DNA from: Sesamum alatum
Taxonomy: Eukaryota; Streptophyta; Magnoliopsida; Lamiales; Pedaliaceae
Length of the DNA: 64,000 nt
Assembly (NCBI GenBank): GCA_034509735.1
Contig: JACGWO010000005.1
Location: 22,500,383 to 22,564,382, forward strand
Reading direction: 5' to 3'
Positions within the stretch are counted from its first letter, which is position 1. Each line of letters starts with the position of its first letter. Made by a program: the position numbers and the translations under genes. The notes below the pieces were generated by a model. The model ran no database searches and was not told where the DNA came from. It saw nothing but the letters and a program-made list of their open reading frames with translations. Shown one piece after another: positions 1 to 11,439 of the stretch.

Positions 1-187
1 CCAAAAATCCCAATTTTTCCTTCAAAATTGGGATGACTGTTAGTTTTAACGGTCAACCTAAAGGAGGGTACTCAAGTGGAGTAAAAATGCAAATTTCGAG
101 TACCAACTTTGATGACTTGGAAACATGGGGTATCAAAAATGAAATAGAGATATACCTGGGGTACCAAAAGTGAAATTATCTCTTTTC
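1..187. repeat. terminal part of a MITE-like repeat
   Basis: AT-rich non-coding sequence ending in phrases such as GGGTACCAAAAGTGAAATTA that look like the arm of a long terminal inverted repeat element. The other arm would lie left of the window, so identity cannot be confirmed. Confidence 0.3.
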
Positions 188-240
188 TAAATATTTTTGT
201 TATTTATTTGTATTTATTTTTCATAAACACTAATTAATAT

Positions 241-1390
241 GTAATTTCAAGGCTGAGCGCAAGATACAAGAGCGCATGTACACGGTGGTGTGAGGACAAT
301 ATTCCCACCTTTGGGGATGTTTGCGCCAGGTGCCGCCAGAGCACCAACATTTCTGGTTCGAGAGTTTGAAGGTAATTTATTTTAATTTCCACTTAATGGT
401 TTAAATTTAATTTTTTTTACATACTTTGAACAATTTCTTTCTTTTGCAGATGGTGTACTGGTGGGATTGTGACGATGAGTCCATGTTCCGCGTCTTCCAC
501 ATGTTTGCCGAGAAGTTCATCCGCCTGCACTTTGTTCTGGCCAGACAGTATCTGGTGAAGCCTCTGTGGCTGGCGACCGAAGTCAGGCGGCAACTCCTGT
601 TATACTGGGACAACGACGAGTTCAAGGCTGAGGCCGCCAAGAACAAGGCCAACTAGTTGGGCAACCCCATGGCATTCTCTACTGTCTACCGTGGGGGTTC
701 TTCCTCCGTCGGCATGCACAAGAGAAAAATGATAAGTAATTTAATTTTTTTTAAAGTATTCATCAATATTAAATTAAAAACTTGAATAATTGTTCCCTCT
801 TGTACAGGAGGCATAGCTCGATCGGCCAGTCAAGCCAATGGAGTTATTATCCAAATGCTACAAGAAGAACGCTGATGGCGGCTGGCCGAGGGCAGCGGAG
901 GTGGCGGTAAGTACTCAATTATATTTTAATTTATTTTCCTTTACTTTTTGGCAGTAATAATTATAATTAGATTTGTTTTGCAGGAGACGTTCCAAAAGCT
1001 GCTGGAGGAGCACCAGCCTCAGGCCACGGTCGATCCTCAGGATGCTCCGGCTGAATCGGAGGGCTCGGTGGTGATGACCGAGAAGATCTATGGCTGGCAG
1101 CGATCGGTGACAAGAACAAGGGCCGGGTATTCAATCTTGATTTTGAGGCCTATGGCCTTAGCCAGACCTTTACATCGCCATCACCATCGCCACTCGCCAC
1201 CACCACCGCCATACCACCGTCGAACTTAGAAGATCGTATGGTCCGACTTGAGACGATGATGGTCGACATGATGGACTTGATGAAGTTCATGCAGACCAAC
1301 AACTCCGTTGCCGGCCCGTCAGAGCCTCTGACAGACCCCCCTACTCTAGACGATGCCGACATGGACCATGACGAGGGGGATGTGGTGTAG
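241..1390 (+). pseudogene. decayed En/Spm-type transposon protein (plant transposase_24-like), copy 1
   Basis: Four exon-like blocks are visible: to 371 (donor GAAG|GTAATT), 450 to about 733 (acceptor TTTTGCAG), 808-906 (acceptor TGTACAG, donor GGCG|GTAAGT) and 984-1390 (acceptor TTTGCAG). Readable peptides include YWWDCDDESMF, a tract ending in KNKAN, YRGGSSS, ETFQKLLEEHQPQ and an acidic C-terminus with a short coiled-coil-like LETMMVDMMDLMKFM. The same peptides in the same exon order recur on the minus strand at 4998-6470, which supports a shared transposon protein. The layout resembles the plant transposase (Ptta/En/Spm) domain family found in CACTA elements. An in-frame stop after KNKAN, a damaged donor near 733 and a frameshift near 1110-1150 make it a pseudogene. 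The family assignment comes from remembered motifs; the exon structure and homology between the two copies are seen directly. Confidence 0.6.
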
Positions 1391-1599
1391 ATTTAGGAAT
1401 TTTTTTTGTTATTTGTAATTAAATTGGATAATATTTTTGTTTAATATATATTTTTCTCGTAATTATGCATTTTTTGGTATTGCATAACATCATTTACGTG
1501 TTCTTTACTTAACCAAATTAAAAAAAATTATTAATAATTTTATTTTTATTAATCAAATAATAATCATTATTATATAAACTAAAAAATATAATTATTAAA

Positions 1600-2326
1600 T
1601 ATTTTAGGAACGGTTTTTTGCTCGGACACTGAATGCTAAAAATATCAAAGTAACCGTTCCAAAAAAGGATCGATGAAATATCCTAATCATTCCTAATACC
1701 ATACAAAATGACCATTCCAAATAAGGGACCAAGCGTTCCTAAATATAGCCCAAATGCAATGACTACATATCCTCGTTGGTGTTCCAAATCGAATTTCCCT
1801 TACCGTGCCAGCTGTGTACTCCAAATAAAGATCAGAATTGATCCTACGTGCAGTACAAAGTTAGGTTCAAGGAGAGTTCCACATACCGTTCCAAAATCTA
1901 TCACCTAGTTAAAAGAAAATTGTTCCAATATGTATTCCAGAATCAGTAGAAAAATACATCTCCCATATATTAAGTTTGATGCAAATAGAGTTTCAACGGC
2001 CGTTCCAAATTATGTCAATCACATACTATGTAACCGTTCCAAATATTAACCGAGTGGTCCAAATACACAAATTATATATTCATAGACACAAAGCTAATTA
2101 GGAACGATTTTTATCTTGTGTGTAAAAAATAGTTCCAGAATAAGAACGGTCTAGTCGTGATCGTTCCTATATATTAGGAACGCCGGCAGTTTCAATGGGA
2201 TGTGTACCGTTCCATGACCGTTCCAAAAGTCGGTCCAGGTTCATCCATTGAGCTTTTACCCATTCCAAATGAAAAAGAAACCGTGCCTACGCTCGTTGCA
2301 ATTCCTGCGTTTTTTTCTTTGTAATG
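1600..2326. repeat. CACTA subterminal repeat block (CCGTTCC type), copy 1
   Basis: At least ten exact or near copies of CCGTTCC/CCATTCC occur here, often as ACCGTTCCAAAT, with occasional inverted GGAACG. Subterminal arrays of short motifs are the transposase-binding region of CACTA elements. The mirror-image array at 4060-4720 uses the inverse motif. Confidence 0.6.
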
Positions 2327-2329
2327 ACA

Positions 2330-3099
2330 GTAGCATCTTTTGAGGTTAGGTTTAATTACACAAATACTCTTTTTCTTTACAAAATCACAATACACCTATG
2401 TGGTTATAGTTATAATTATAGGTAAACCACCTTCAATGGCGAAATATTACACAAACACCCCTGGGTACCATTAATTACACTAACAGGGAGTGTACTTGTA
2501 ATTTTACAAATGATAGATGGTGTTTATGTAATTATATTTAACCTCAGAGGGTGTCGATATAATTTACCTTCAAAGATATGTGATGAGTTATACGATAATT
2601 TTGACTTGGTTGCAAAATATTTATTAGTTACAATAACATTGTGCATAAAGTTGCAAATATGAGTAACTAGTGTCACATTTACGGTGGAATTTTTGTTACT
2701 ATACATGTATATATCACTAATTATACATAGTTACAACCTAGTGCATAATTTTCTTGCATTAATTATTATTGGCGACAATGTTTTTGTAAATATTATCACT
2801 ATTAAAATTTAAAAAATCATAGTTACAAAATAAAAGTTCTTCTTATTTCATATACATAATTAGTGACAATTTTAGTATCAACACATAATTTTTTGTTGTT
2901 AATATTCTTTTTTTCAGCTATGACAGTGAAATCTACTTTATGAAGGATTGACATGGAGATTCACACTATTCAATATTAAATACCTGCAAGTAATTAAAAT
3001 ATTGTTGCCTTTTACAACTGTGAAACTTCACAAGCACTTTCACGCCAAAGTCTACGATCAGAATAAGATTACAAATTAATGAAAAAACTTCCCACAATC
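2330..3099. other. AT-rich spacer with a degenerate MITE-like piece
   Basis: No coding region is supported. About 2337-2570 carries phrases such as TTAATTACACAAATAC and CCTCAGAGGGTG...TAATTTACC that resemble the arms of the long-TIR MITEs elsewhere in the window, but the ends cannot be fixed. The rest is simple AT-rich DNA. Confidence 0.3.
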
Positions 3100-3460
3100 T
3101 CATAATATAACTGAAAAAGGGAAAGACAGTACGTACCTCGTATTCGTCGAATCAGAACTGCAGGGTGGAGCATTGATCTGATTTGGTTGAGGAATGTTTG
3201 TTAATAGGGAAGGATCTAAAAGTGAAGAAATGAAGTGTGATGTGCAGAAGAAGATTTCAAAGGAGGGATAGGAAGATTTGATCGATGCTGAAGTGAAGGA
3301 AAAGAGAGAGGGGGAGAAAGGTATATGGAAAGAAATGGGGTGGTGTGCCAAGTGGATTTCAAGTGTCCAAAACTTTGCTTTGCCTCCTTATTTTCAGCAC
3401 GGTGTGGTATAGGAGATCTTTCACTCACCTTATGTAGTAATTATTTCTCTCTAAGTTTTC
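3100..3460 (-). other. possible 5' exon and promoter-proximal region on the minus strand
   Basis: Read on the minus strand, this is a pyrimidine-rich tract (CTTTCTCCCCCTCTCTC type) typical of plant 5' UTRs. It ends in GAATACGAG|GTACGTAC, a strong-looking splice donor near 3136. An 83-codon frame (3351 to 3100) runs across it but resembles nothing I recognise. No downstream exon is evident, so it may be the stranded first exon of a lost gene or transposon. Confidence 0.2.

Positions 3461-3463
<3 letters not shown>

Positions 3464-3506
<43 letters not shown>
3464..3506. repeat. (CA)n(TA)n compound microsatellite
   Basis: About 13 CA units run directly into about 9 TA units, adjoining the left end of the next MITE. 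Confidence 0.9.
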
Positions 3507-3507
3507 G

Positions 3508-4045
3508 GAATAATTATACCATCCTTTTTCTAAAATTTAGTGTAATTATACATAAATTTCTTGTGGTTGAAAATTACATTTCGTATCTTGGAGTTTTGAT
3601 TTTGTCTAAAAAATTATAAGTCCATCTATTAATCAAAATTTATCAAATTTGTTGATATTAAAAAAAAAAAAAAACTGGATTGAAAATCTATATTTGCCCC
3701 CGATTGACTTGTTACTGACTTGCAAATTTTTTTTATGACCAAACTAGCCTTATAGATCTTCACATATTAATGCATGAGAGGAGGTAGATCATCACCCTTA
3801 TTAGGTTAGTTTAGTCAGAAAATATTTATTTGACTTGCAATAAATTAGTAATAAGTCAATCTAGGGTAAATATCGATTTTTATTTAGCTTTTTTTGTTAA
3901 TATCAATGTCGGTGAATTTTAATAGAGGGTCTTATATTTGTTAGATAGAAGAAAACCTCAAGGGTACTATATATAAATTTTTAAACCACAAGGGTCTATG
4001 TGTAATTACACCAAATCTCAGGAGAGGTAGGTGTAATTATCCCTA
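3508..4045. mobile_element. long-TIR MITE, family M2, complete copy
   Basis: The left end GGAATAATTATACCATCC...GTGTAATTATAC is mirrored at the right end by GTGTAATTACACC...GGTGTAATTATCCC. Internal motifs include GATTGACTTGTTACTGACTTG and the inverse TTAGTAATAAGTCAATC. The same arrangement, split in two, is seen at 13412-13774 and 43435-43640. It is non-coding, and no transposase is present to assign a superfamily. Confidence 0.65.
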
Positions 4046-4059
4046 CTATATCACAACAA

Positions 4060-4720
4060 AAAATATTTAATTGGAATGGTATTTGGAATGGCTAGTTAAA
4101 TTTTTTGGAACATGTTTATTATATTTGGAACGGCCTTTGTACCGGTCATCCATCCGTTGCTTTGACAGGTGTTACAAAGTATTTGTAACGGCTTTTTAAG
4201 AAGTCGTTACTAAGTGCACCGGCTTTTGGTACGGCCATGATAACCGTTACAACTTTGACTAGATGTAAAAAAAAGAGTTGTAACTGTGTTTGGAATGACC
4301 ACCTTAAAAAATATTGGACTCATTTTGGAACGGCTCTTGTAACACATATAGTTATAAGTCTACTACACTATTGGAACGGTCTTTGTATCAACATTTGGAC
4401 AGTTGTTGCCTATTATTTGTAATAATTTTTGTACCTCATGTTGTAGCGTCCTTTTTAACATATATTGCAATGGCTTTGTGATGCCTATTTGTGTTTGTTC
4501 TGTGTAAATTTGTGATTGTTTTATAACGGATTTTGGATTTGTTATTCTTCTTTTATACGAACAGTTGTTTCAATGGTTTCGTAGGATATTTTTGTTACCC
4601 ACTTAGGAATGGTTCTTTTAACAGTGTTTGTAACGGTTTTATATTTTTCTTGCAACGACTTTTGTAATTGATATAAGTTTTGCGAGTAACCTAAAAACTG
4701 TTACACAAGCCGTCACAAAG
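4060..4720. repeat. CACTA subterminal repeat block (GGAACGG type), copy 2
   Basis: Many copies of GGAACGG, GGAATGG and TTGTAACGG/TGTAACGGCTTT, the inverse of the motif at 1600-2326, as expected for an element in the opposite orientation. The T-A-A-C-G-G variants suggest this copy has a diverged array. Confidence 0.55.
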
Positions 4721-4997
4721 TTAGTATATTTTTAATTTTATATTTATATTTAAATTGTTAAAATATTAATTTTTATAATATTTGTTTATGATTTTAGTTA
4801 CAAATATTTTGTTGAATTTATTAAATGTGAAATATTTTAAATATATTATGTAGCAATAAAAGTAATAATATAATTACAAAATTGAAAATATTGTATAAAA
4901 ATCATATTTAAAATTTACATACAACTTTTAAGTTAAAAAAAATCTAAAATGGCCCTAATCTAGATCCTGCTCCCTGTCGGCCGCGTCCGCATCATCT

Positions 4998-6470
4998 TGT
5001 CACTTAGTGCCGGGGAGTCGGGGGATCAACTGGAGGTTGGGACAGTTGGGCCGGTGGAGGGAAGGGCGGAGGGGGAGACCGGGTGGTCACCCAACGCTCC
5101 AGCAAATCCTCGATCCTCGTGAGACAATCATCGAAGTCTGGGCATTTGGATGCGGTGGCCGGGGCGGTGGAGCAGTGGACGAGCAACTGGGCTGTGAGTC
5201 TAACAATGGTGTGGTGGGCCTCGGAACTGAGATCGAATGCACGACCCTTTTTTCGGTTGCCTGCTGCCATCATCCACAGCTATTGCTAGGTCATGACCAC
5301 CGAGTTTTGTGAAGATTATAAAGGATCTTGCTGATCACCCATTGGCGAGGTATGTTGTTCCTCAATCATCCTTTGGAACGTCTCATGCGAAACAAAATAA
5401 GTGATTAGTAAAAATAAATAAATTAATTTTAATTTAAAATAAAATATTATAACTGACCGAGCTACTTACCACGACCTCCTCTGCCCTCGGCCCGCTCTAT
5501 TGCCCATCTTATTTCCTTTTATAACCTTGGAGAATACCTCAATCTGTTTGACAAGGCGACTGAGTTGTGCCTCCTGTCCATGAGCCGAAAAAATATGTAA
5601 GTAATTAGTTATTATAAAAAAATTAAAACTAAAAGAGATGCTTACCATCTTCCTTTTGTATGCGCCAAAGGAGGATGATCCCCCACGGTACAACATCGTT
5701 GCTGTTGCCGGGTTGGCCGCTCAGTTTACCTTATTCGTCGCCGAGGCTGCCTTGAAGTCTGGGCTCGCCCAGTACTCCAACAGTTGTTGTTGATCTGATT
5801 GGACAACCACAGCGACCACGACATTTATGCTCGGGCGTCCGCGAATCACTTCACAGGAACCTACTAGCCTACCACTTGAAGACTTTGAACATCAATTCGT
5901 CAACACAGTCCCACCAATAAGTACGCTGCAAATTCACACAATAAAAAAATTGTCAAATGTAATCCAAAAAATTAAATAATTCTTACCTTTAGATTATCAA
6001 ACCAGAAAAGTTGGTGCTCGTGTAGAATCTGCATTATAAATCCCCAGGGATGAGGATAATGATTGCATATGGTAGCATTGATTGCACTGTGAAAATCTCG
6101 ACCCAACCTGAAAAAAAAATAATTATTAAAAATAGAAAAATCCATTGAAAACAAACTAATAAAATTGTTTACATTACCTCGCATTGCGGAGGCTAATAAA
6201 GTCACGAGTAGAAGATAGTGGCACTGATGGCGCTGGTGGTGGTGGCGGTGCATCCCAACGCCGGGGGGGAGGGGCTGTGAACTGTTCACCCCCGCGTCCA
6301 ATGACCCTGTTGTGGCCAGATCTATAGGTGGGGTTTGTGGCACGGATGTTGGCTGGGGTGGGGGAGGGGGTGGTGGGAGTGCTTCTGCATCAACGACGGG
6401 AGCAGAAATGAGCGGGCCACGATTGCGGCCACGACCACGACCACGTCCCGGAGGGGGCGGACCACCGGCC
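4998..6470 (-). pseudogene. decayed En/Spm-type transposon protein, copy 2
   Basis: Exon-like blocks on the minus strand are: about 6470-6180 (proline- and RGRGRG-rich N-terminus, donor at 6179), 6107-5987 (ending FWFDNLK, donor AAAG|GTAAGA), 5925-5646 (TYWWDCVDELMFKVFK to YRGGSSSFGAYKRKM, donor ATG|GTAAGC), 5573-5470 (acceptor GGACAG, donor CGTG|GTAAGT) and 5384-5004 (ETFQRMIEEQ...GNRKKGRAFDL, proline-rich tail). Peptides align exon by exon with copy 1, for example YRGGSSSVGMHKRKM and the NKGR-FNLDFEA block. Stops, a GCAG-to-GCAT acceptor change near 5385 and frameshifts show it is inactive. Because copy 1 is cut off by the window edge, this copy shows more of the N-terminus. Confidence 0.6.
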
Positions 6471-6480
6471 GTTAAGGATC

Positions 6481-7386
6481 TATAACTTGAAAAGTTATAA
6501 TATTAAAAACTATTAATTGCATTATATTATGTATAAAATATTATTAAAATCTATTAAAGTATAATATATTGATTATATTTTGTATGAACTAATTTATGTA
6601 GCCCAAATATAAAGCCCAGTATGAAGGCCCAAGCATCTCCCGGATAAGGCACAAGTAAAATCTGGGTCCAACCTAAGAGAAGGAGCAGGTCAGGCCCCTC
6701 GGAGAGATTTAAGACAAAGCCCAGATAAGGAGTGGGGCCCCAACCAAGTCCCCAAAGGGAAGGCACACGAAAGGAAACCCAACCCTGGTGAGAAGTCCGG
6801 ATATTGCTTCCGTGGATTGTCAGAAACTACATCAAGAACAACAAAGATTCAGCAGGAGTTCTTCTATCTTTGCTCCATCAGATTCTGTCATAAATCAATT
6901 GAGAGAAATTCAATATCAGTAGAAGAGGTCAGTGACATATGAAACTGATTTATGTTATCCAAATATTTTTTTTTATTTCCTCCCTAACCTATATTTTGTT
7001 GATCTTTTTCCCTGTAAAGGAACTGGGATTTTGTTTTTTATACTTCTATTGCAAGAAGGCTACCTTTGTTGTGTTAGTTTTAGTTTCTACATCCAAAAAA
7101 TTATCCAAGAAGATGATTGTTGGCCTACTTAATGGAGAATGCAGAAGAAGCAAGTAGTGGCAGAGTTGACTTAGCAGCAAGTGAGAGAATTACTAAGGTA
7201 AAAGTGCAGGGAGAAAGAGTACAAGAAACTCAGAATATCAACTCATCAATTTCTGCCCTTGGAGACGTGCATATCCCTTTCAGCTATAAGAAGTAATGAC
7301 CGTGTTATAATGAAAATGTAAAATTCTGTCTGCCATTCTTTTTAAGTTTTTTACTTTCATTTTCATTTAGGATGGGATATTCCAAA
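6481..7386. other. no gene; possible LTR or other repeat remnant
   Basis: About 6590-6920 is less AT-rich and contains repeated GCCCA/GGCCC words and a phrase near CCGGATATTGCTTCCG, reminiscent of worn LTR sequence, but no partner copy or coding region is present. Short open frames here (for example 6932-7157 and 7132-7296) have no recognisable features. Confidence 0.25.
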
Positions 7387-7552
7387 AACTACAAGAAATA
7401 ACGTATAGCAACGATATATTTATCGTAAAATGGTGGAATTCATTGCTAATGTAGATTAATAATGGATTTAGTAAGAATTTTACTTGCTAATTGTTTCGAT
7501 GCTCATTTTAACTTCAATTTTTTTATAGCTATTGAGCCATGTTCTTGTAGTG
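7387..7552. mobile_element. short CACTA-type MITE
   Basis: The left end AACTACAAGAAATAACG (7387) is mirrored at the right end by GTTCTTGTAGTG (to 7552), giving a terminal inverted repeat of about 11 bp close to the plant CACTACAAGAA consensus. The roughly 166-bp interior is non-coding. Flanking triplets (AAA and ACA) do not match, so the TSD is unconfirmed. Confidence 0.5.
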
Positions 7553-9081
7553 ACATATGACGAGTAGTCTATCAGAAATAATTAATTTCTTGTGATTTTT
7601 AATTTATTTTGTTCTTAATATAGTGGCCTTGTTTTATTGCACCAGACTTGCATTGGTAAACTAATTAAGTTGGATAAGCTAACCATGCGTCTCGCTTTTC
7701 AAAAGAAGTCAGACATATATGTCCTATGTAAGTGTGAAGGCTTAACACTTGAGGAAATCCACTCATTTATTTATTATTATTCAGGGTATATTCATATAAA
7801 AAGTTATTGAATAAAAAAAAAAAGAACATTGTTAAGTTCAATTTAGAAAATAATTAATTTTTTACAGAATCATTAACTATATATAAATAAAAAGATATCT
7901 ACATACATTTTTTTTCTGTGGAAGTTAGATTGTTAGTAATTATTTATTGCATATATAATTACATGAACACTTATTTTTAAGTCCATATACACTGTAATGA
8001 ATGTACATAATACAAAGTATATCATATTCAATTTAGCATTCAGAGTATATATGTACATTCAATCAATTGAATTTAAAATACATAATCGAATTCATAAAAC
8101 TCAAACAAAATAGTTAATTAGTGTATAATGAGTTAATATTTCATACTCTATAAAGAAATTATTACTCTCTTACATACCTAGGGGTGGAATATGAACCGAC
8201 ATGCGAGCTGGCTCGACTTGAGCTCGGAAATTTTTAAATTGATCAAGTTGAGCTAGTTCGAGCTCGATCTTGAGCCTAAGTGCATGTGCTCGAACTTCAC
8301 AAGACAATGAGACATATTTGATATCCAATGGAGAAAGGAAAAATGTTAATCTAATGTTTTCAAATGCACATCTAGAAAAGGAATTGGTCCTCAAAAAGTA
8401 TTGCAAAAGATATGTATGAACCAATTGCAATCACATCGACTGCAATTTTGTTGAGTTTAAAGATATAGATATTAAACTTCATTATGCTAAAAGAGTTGTA
8501 ACATCCTTTATTTAATAGTAAGTTATATCTTGTGATATATAATTTATATTTTAGATAATACGATACAGATACTTATAGATTTTTATTAAAAGTAAAAGAA
8601 ACTTGAACAACAAGTTCAAAAGGAGAAAGAGAAATAACAATTATATACAAAAAGGAAGGCTTTGTTTCAATAACCAATTTTTTTACCTTTATTTAGTACT
8701 CAGGAACAGGTTATTGAAAAATATATATACTAGCGACCGAGACATGCAATACTTGCATGCATATAATCAGAGAGATATGATATAAATTTTAAAAGCAAAA
8801 ATCAATATATGATTAGAGCGGGAGCAAGGGAAGAGCATGAAAGGAGTGGAGGATAAATATGATAGTATATTGGCAGTTAAAAGATAACTTGGACCATTCA
8901 AAATATACAAGCAATTATATTGATACAAATGTTTAAGGAAAAACTGTAGTTTTAGTCAGATGTTGTCAAAATAAATGTTGACAACAATTATATTCGAAAT
9001 AAATGTTGTCAAGTACTAAGATAAATAAATAAAATATTTAATAAAGAATAAAGGAGGGAGTCAGATGAACTAAGGAACTAC
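7553..9081. other. AT-rich spacer without genes
   Basis: Nothing coding is supported. Around 8185-8295 there is a run of GAGCT/CTCGA words (GAGCTGGCTCGACTTGAGCTCG, GTTCGAGCTCGATC), similar to a common plant repeat of this composition. The remainder is simple AT-rich sequence. Confidence 0.4.
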
Positions 9082-9425
9082 TGTAGTTTTAGTCCTGTAA
9101 CATAAGGGTGGCATTTTTGATCTTGCATGAATTGATTTTTGCAATTTAATCTTGTAACTTTACATTTTGATAATTTTAGTCCTTTTTCGCCTAATTTTTT
9201 AAAAATTGCATATGTTCCAATTAAATTGGGAATTCGTGATGAGGTGACAACCATTGAATTGAGCATTCAGGCCATTAATTTGGGTTGCAACAATTATAAT
9301 TTAAAGGAAAGTTGGCTGGAAAAGGATAAAAGTTGCTAAAATTTTGAAGTTACAGAATAAATTGCGAAAAATAATTCAGGCAAGACTAAAAATGCCACTC
9401 ACTAAGTTAGAGGACTAAAATTGCA
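9082..9425. mobile_element. long-TIR MITE, family M3
   Basis: The first roughly 95 bp (TGTAGTTTTAGTCCTGTAAC...GGTGGCATTTTTGATCTTGC) pair with the reverse complement of the last roughly 95 bp (TGCAATTTTAGTCCTCTAAC...GTGGCATTTTTAGTCTTGC). The interior is short and non-coding. A related partial end lies near 8945. Confidence 0.7.
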
Positions 9426-9572
9426 TTTTTTTTTCCATAAACTAAATTAGAATTTTAAGAATTTATATTCTTTTTGGGTATCTTGATTGTTACAGATTAA
9501 TTTTAAGTTCTTTTTTTTTTTTACTTTGCATTGAATTGCATTTTTTTTTGTGAATTTAGTTATAATTCTTTT

Positions 9573-10002
9573 AAGGGTAAATTACAGCCACCTCCCCTGA
9601 GGTTTGACATAATTATAAATATCCCCTTATTGTTTGAAAAATTACAAATACCCCTCTGAGGTTTGCAATTTTTAACCAAAGGCCTGAATTGACAATTTTG
9701 TCCTTGAATTTTTTATTAAAATCGTGAAAAAATCAGCCAAGACAAATTGCAGTATTGCTCCTCTGTGTAGAAAACTTAAGAAATCTCTCCATGCACATTG
9801 TAGTCCAAAAAATTTAAGAATTAAATAAAATATAATTCAGTGCATACGGGCATTTTGGTCAGTTCACTCATAAAAATGGATGAAAATGTATTATTTGTTA
9901 GACAGTTACAAACCTTAGGGGAGTATTTGTAATTTTTTAAACAATGAGGGGATATTTGTAATTATGCCAAACCTAAAGAAAGGTAGTTGTAATTTACCCT
10001 TT
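9573..10002. mobile_element. long-TIR MITE, family M1, complete copy
   Basis: Ends AAGGGTAAATTACA and TGTAATTTACCCTT are mirror images. The inverted similarity continues about 95 bp inward through CCTCCCCTGAGGTTTG, AATATCCCCTTATTGTTT and AATACCCCTCTGAGGTTTG. The interior is non-coding. Flanking duplications are not clear, so the superfamily is left open. Confidence 0.8.
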
Positions 10003-11439
10003 GTTTAATTGTTAAGAAAAAATCTGTAAGAAAAATTAGTAAATAGTTAAGTATAAAATGACAATAAGAAAAAACACTAAGAAAAAAAATCACTATCAAT
10101 AATACTATCATAAAATCAAAATAACATTTGACAACTAACCACTTAGAATAGTAGTAGAAAAGAATGACTTTTTGTTAACTAAGTGAAATCTAGAATACTT
10201 TTCCAAAGGTTGATAAAATTGAAGAAAAAGTAGTTGAATTCCAGAAGATTTGTAATAATTGCTACTTAAGGGTTTGGCCAAATGCAATTTACCCCCATGA
10301 ACTTAGAAACGTTCAAAAAAATCCGAATGAAAGAAAGAAATACGAAAAAAAAGACCCTAACTTGTGTGTCCTGTTGTGGAAAAAATAACGAGCTACCTTG
10401 AATATGGTATTAAGCCTTTGAGAATTTGATGTTAAGGAAGGGGTGGAAACTTCGGGGTTGTATAACTTTGTTGTAATAGAAAGTTTTGGACTTACTTAGG
10501 ACTTGAGTTGTTAGGATTTGGCTTGTGTCCTATTATGTGTTGTGTATCCCTTTTTTATAGGCATGAGTAGAGTTTAAATAGCTTGGGCTTGGAAACTATG
10601 GGCTTTGATATGGATCTATCTCATATTGTACTCAAGCATGTTTTCACCCGATGAGTCAATCCAAACTAAAAGAATTATTGTGTATTTTATCTTGGATTAA
10701 TCTGTACAGATGCATAAGGCCAAATTTGATTTGACCTCATTACGAATTTATTATCTCAATAACTTGTAAAGCACAAATTTGGTATGATTTTAATTTGGAA
10801 TCTAATTATTAGCCAAATTTGTTTGTGTTTGTAATTGGTAATTTATTCAAAAGTTTTTATGTCAACACTGTATTAGTTTTTTTTTTCTTTCTATTTTTGC
10901 TTAACAACACAATCAATAGATTCTTTTCAAGAAAAAAAAGCACTAGGAAAATTTTCTATTTTTGGACCTTGGGATCTTTTTTGAATTTAGGATCTCAAAA
11001 TAATAAGAGCACCGTTAGAAATTTATTTATCGATTGTTTAACATTAAATAATAGTCTGATTTAATTGTTAACAACTTATATGAGAGTCAAACTTAAAGTA
11101 AGTATAGGGAAAATTATTTTATACAAAAGTATATTTTAATGATGGTTTATTGAATAATCATTAGAACCAAGAAAAATGAAAATATTACCACCAATCATCA
11201 TAAAAAAGGATAAAGACTAATGGATGCATCGGTTTGGATATCAATTAAGTTATAATATTATTATTTATATTTAATATTTTCATTTGTTTTAATTTTTCTA
11301 CAAATTAAACAACAACCAATGAATTGCATTTCTTTATATTGTGATTAAGTATATTTTACATTTAATCATTAAATTTTAAAATTTATGTATTATTTTAATC
11401 AAATTAACGAGTCACATGCAACACACGTATTCATTACTA
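10003..11439. other. AT-rich spacer without genes
   Basis: No coding region, RNA gene or clear transposon end is recognised. A partial phrase resembling the M1 MITE family (GCAATTTACCCCCATGAACTT, 10280s) may be a worn arm. Confidence 0.4.

Larger units (their letters stand above)
1..2326 (+). mobile_element. 3' part of a CACTA (En/Spm-like) transposon, copy 1
   Basis: The interval has decayed exons of a plant En/Spm-type protein (241-1390) followed by an AT-rich block full of CCGTTCC motifs, and ends near 2311-2326 in TTTTTTCTTTGTAATG. That end resembles the reverse complement of the usual CACTACAAGAAAA terminus. Subterminal repeats and a CACTA-like end are hallmarks of CACTA elements. The 5' end and any transposase lie outside the window. 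The exact 3' end is inferred and no TSD can be tested. Confidence 0.6.
4052..6480 (-). mobile_element. 3' part of a CACTA (En/Spm-like) transposon, copy 2, inverted relative to copy 1
   Basis: On the minus strand the exons run from about 6470 to 4998, followed by an AT-rich block with CCGTTCC-type subterminal repeats. The element appears to end at 4052, where the plus strand reads CACAACAAAAAATA, a degraded CACTACAAGAAAA-type terminus. Exon content and order match copy 1. The 5' end is not identified; 7552 has a CACTA-type end but the 3-bp flanks do not match those at 4052. No transposase ORF is visible. Confidence 0.6.

Noticed and set aside
7132..7296. 54-codon small ORF starting MENAEEASSG
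   Set aside because: Hydrophilic and plausible in composition, but without homology, neighbouring exons or any supporting signal.
4052..7552. CACTA copy 2 as one complete element ending at the CTTGTAGTG at 7552
   Set aside because: The flanking triplets differ (TAT and ACA), and a closer matching end at 7387 fits a separate short MITE better.
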